A program made the translations under genes and the position numbers. A DNA stretch of 5,644 nt from Elusimicrobia bacterium RIFCSPLOWO2_12_FULL_59_9 (GTDB lineage: Bacteria; Elusimicrobiota; Elusimicrobia; O2-12-FULL-59-9): assembly GCA_001800185.1 (NCBI GenBank), contig MGUX01000047.1, forward strand, positions 1 to 5,644, given 5' to 3'. The notes below the pieces were generated by a model that worked only from the letters and a program-made list of their open reading frames with translations, was not told where the DNA came from and ran no database searches. Of the stretch, positions 5,283 through 5,644 are shown one piece after another; the stretch's first letter is position 1, and each line of letters begins with the position of its first letter.

Positions 5283-5644
5283 AGTCCTCCCTGTTCTTTT
5301 CGCTTTCCGCGGTCAAGTCCAAGATTCGTCCCGGGATATCGTTGAGGGGCAGCGACTCGCATACCGCGCCGAGCCTCACGCCGGCCGACGGCATCCCATA
5401 CACCACCGCTGTCGATTCATCTTCCGCGATGGTGTATCCTCCGGCGGATTGAAGAGCTAAAAGGCCTTCAGCCCCGTCATCGCCCATGCCGGTGAGAAGA
5501 ACCCCTATCGCTTGAGGCCCCAATTCCTTTGCCAACGACTCAAACAGCGCCGTGCCGGACGGCCGCTGGTTTGATATCATCGGGCCTGGATCCAGCCAAA
5601 TACGCCCGGCTCTCATTTTGAGGTGGCTGTCCGCCGGCGCCAGG
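5248..5644 (-). CDS. cheB: CheB-type protein-glutamate methylesterase, C-terminal part (5' end outside window)
   Basis: The last 131 complete codons of a CheB catalytic domain. CheB hydrolyses methyl-glutamate (and deamidates Gln) on chemoreceptors. Recognisable blocks are APADSHLKM, LDPGPMISNQRPSGTALF, the signature LTGMGDDGAEG whose second Asp is the expected member of the Ser-His-Asp triad, and then VYGMPSAGV. The catalytic Ser and His lie upstream of the window edge, so activity and any N-terminal receiver cannot be judged. The usual SVD of RPSVDVLF is SGT here, as might occur in a divergent or stand-alone CheB. After the fold ends near LDL, a polar tail of about 20 residues continues to a stop at 5250-5248, overlapping the kinase start by 35 bases. 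The open frame runs past the internal Met at 5616 to the edge, so that Met is not the start. First visible gene of the operon; it suggests the kinase works with a chemosensory-like system. Confidence 0.92.
   Translation of the reverse strand, partial: LAPADSHLKMRAGRIWLDPGPMISNQRPSGTALFESLAKELGPQAIGVLLTGMGDDGAEGLLALQSAGGYTIAEDESTAVVYGMPSAGVRLGAVCESLPLNDIPGRILDLTAESEKNREDCGQQSAEDHFS

Noticed and set aside
1..5644. tRNA, rRNA, CRISPR array, complete insertion sequence or transposase
   Set aside because: None was recognised on either strand; the short repeats near 1100-1265 and 3061-3126 are irregular and lack spacers of CRISPR type.

Overview
This is a bacterial window of roughly 60% GC with dense protein coding and Shine-Dalgarno-led translation; the clearest example is AGGAGG five bases before the response regulator at 3667. 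The gene types are a class III nucleotide cyclase, a TMTC-like membrane glycosyltransferase with TPRs, a cytoplasmic REC-REC-histidine kinase, an Rcp1-type response regulator and a CheB methylesterase. This repertoire suits a signalling-rich environmental bacterium, for example Elusimicrobiota, Myxococcota/deltaproteobacteria or a relative. The phylum is a guess, because no marker gene is present.

Layout. Positions 1-918 (minus) hold the N-terminal 306 residues of a class III adenylate/guanylate cyclase whose 3' end lies outside the window. Positions 919-1222 form a divergent intergenic region with candidate back-to-back promoters, short repeats and small hairpins. Positions 1223-2953 (plus) encode a 576-residue polytopic GT-C-like glycosyltransferase with C-terminal TPRs; its true start is uncertain. 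Positions 2954-3223 are a convergent intergenic region with nested inverted repeats and a degenerate copy of a motif also found upstream of the glycosyltransferase. Positions 3224-5644 (minus) are a tightly overlapping signalling operon, read right to left: cheB-like methylesterase (5' end cut off), double-receiver histidine kinase, Rcp1-like single-domain response regulator. The overlaps are 35 and 14 bases.

How the parts fit. The three-gene minus-strand operon reads as one phosphorelay. The kinase has two N-terminal receivers with intact phospho-acceptor sites and a complete transmitter, but no membrane segment or sensor domain, so its input must come from phosphorylation of its own receivers or from a partner. 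The response regulator is the obvious output, and CheB suggests a link to a chemoreceptor-like array or to modification of another protein. The cyclase is a separate second-messenger unit. No sequence evidence ties the glycosyltransferase to either signalling system.

The least explained part is the DNA around the glycosyltransferase gene. Short degenerate repeats on both flanks, AT-rich first codons without a ribosome binding site, and hairpins over the nominal start together suggest remnants of a mobile or repetitive element. This is an inference and needs comparison with other genomes.
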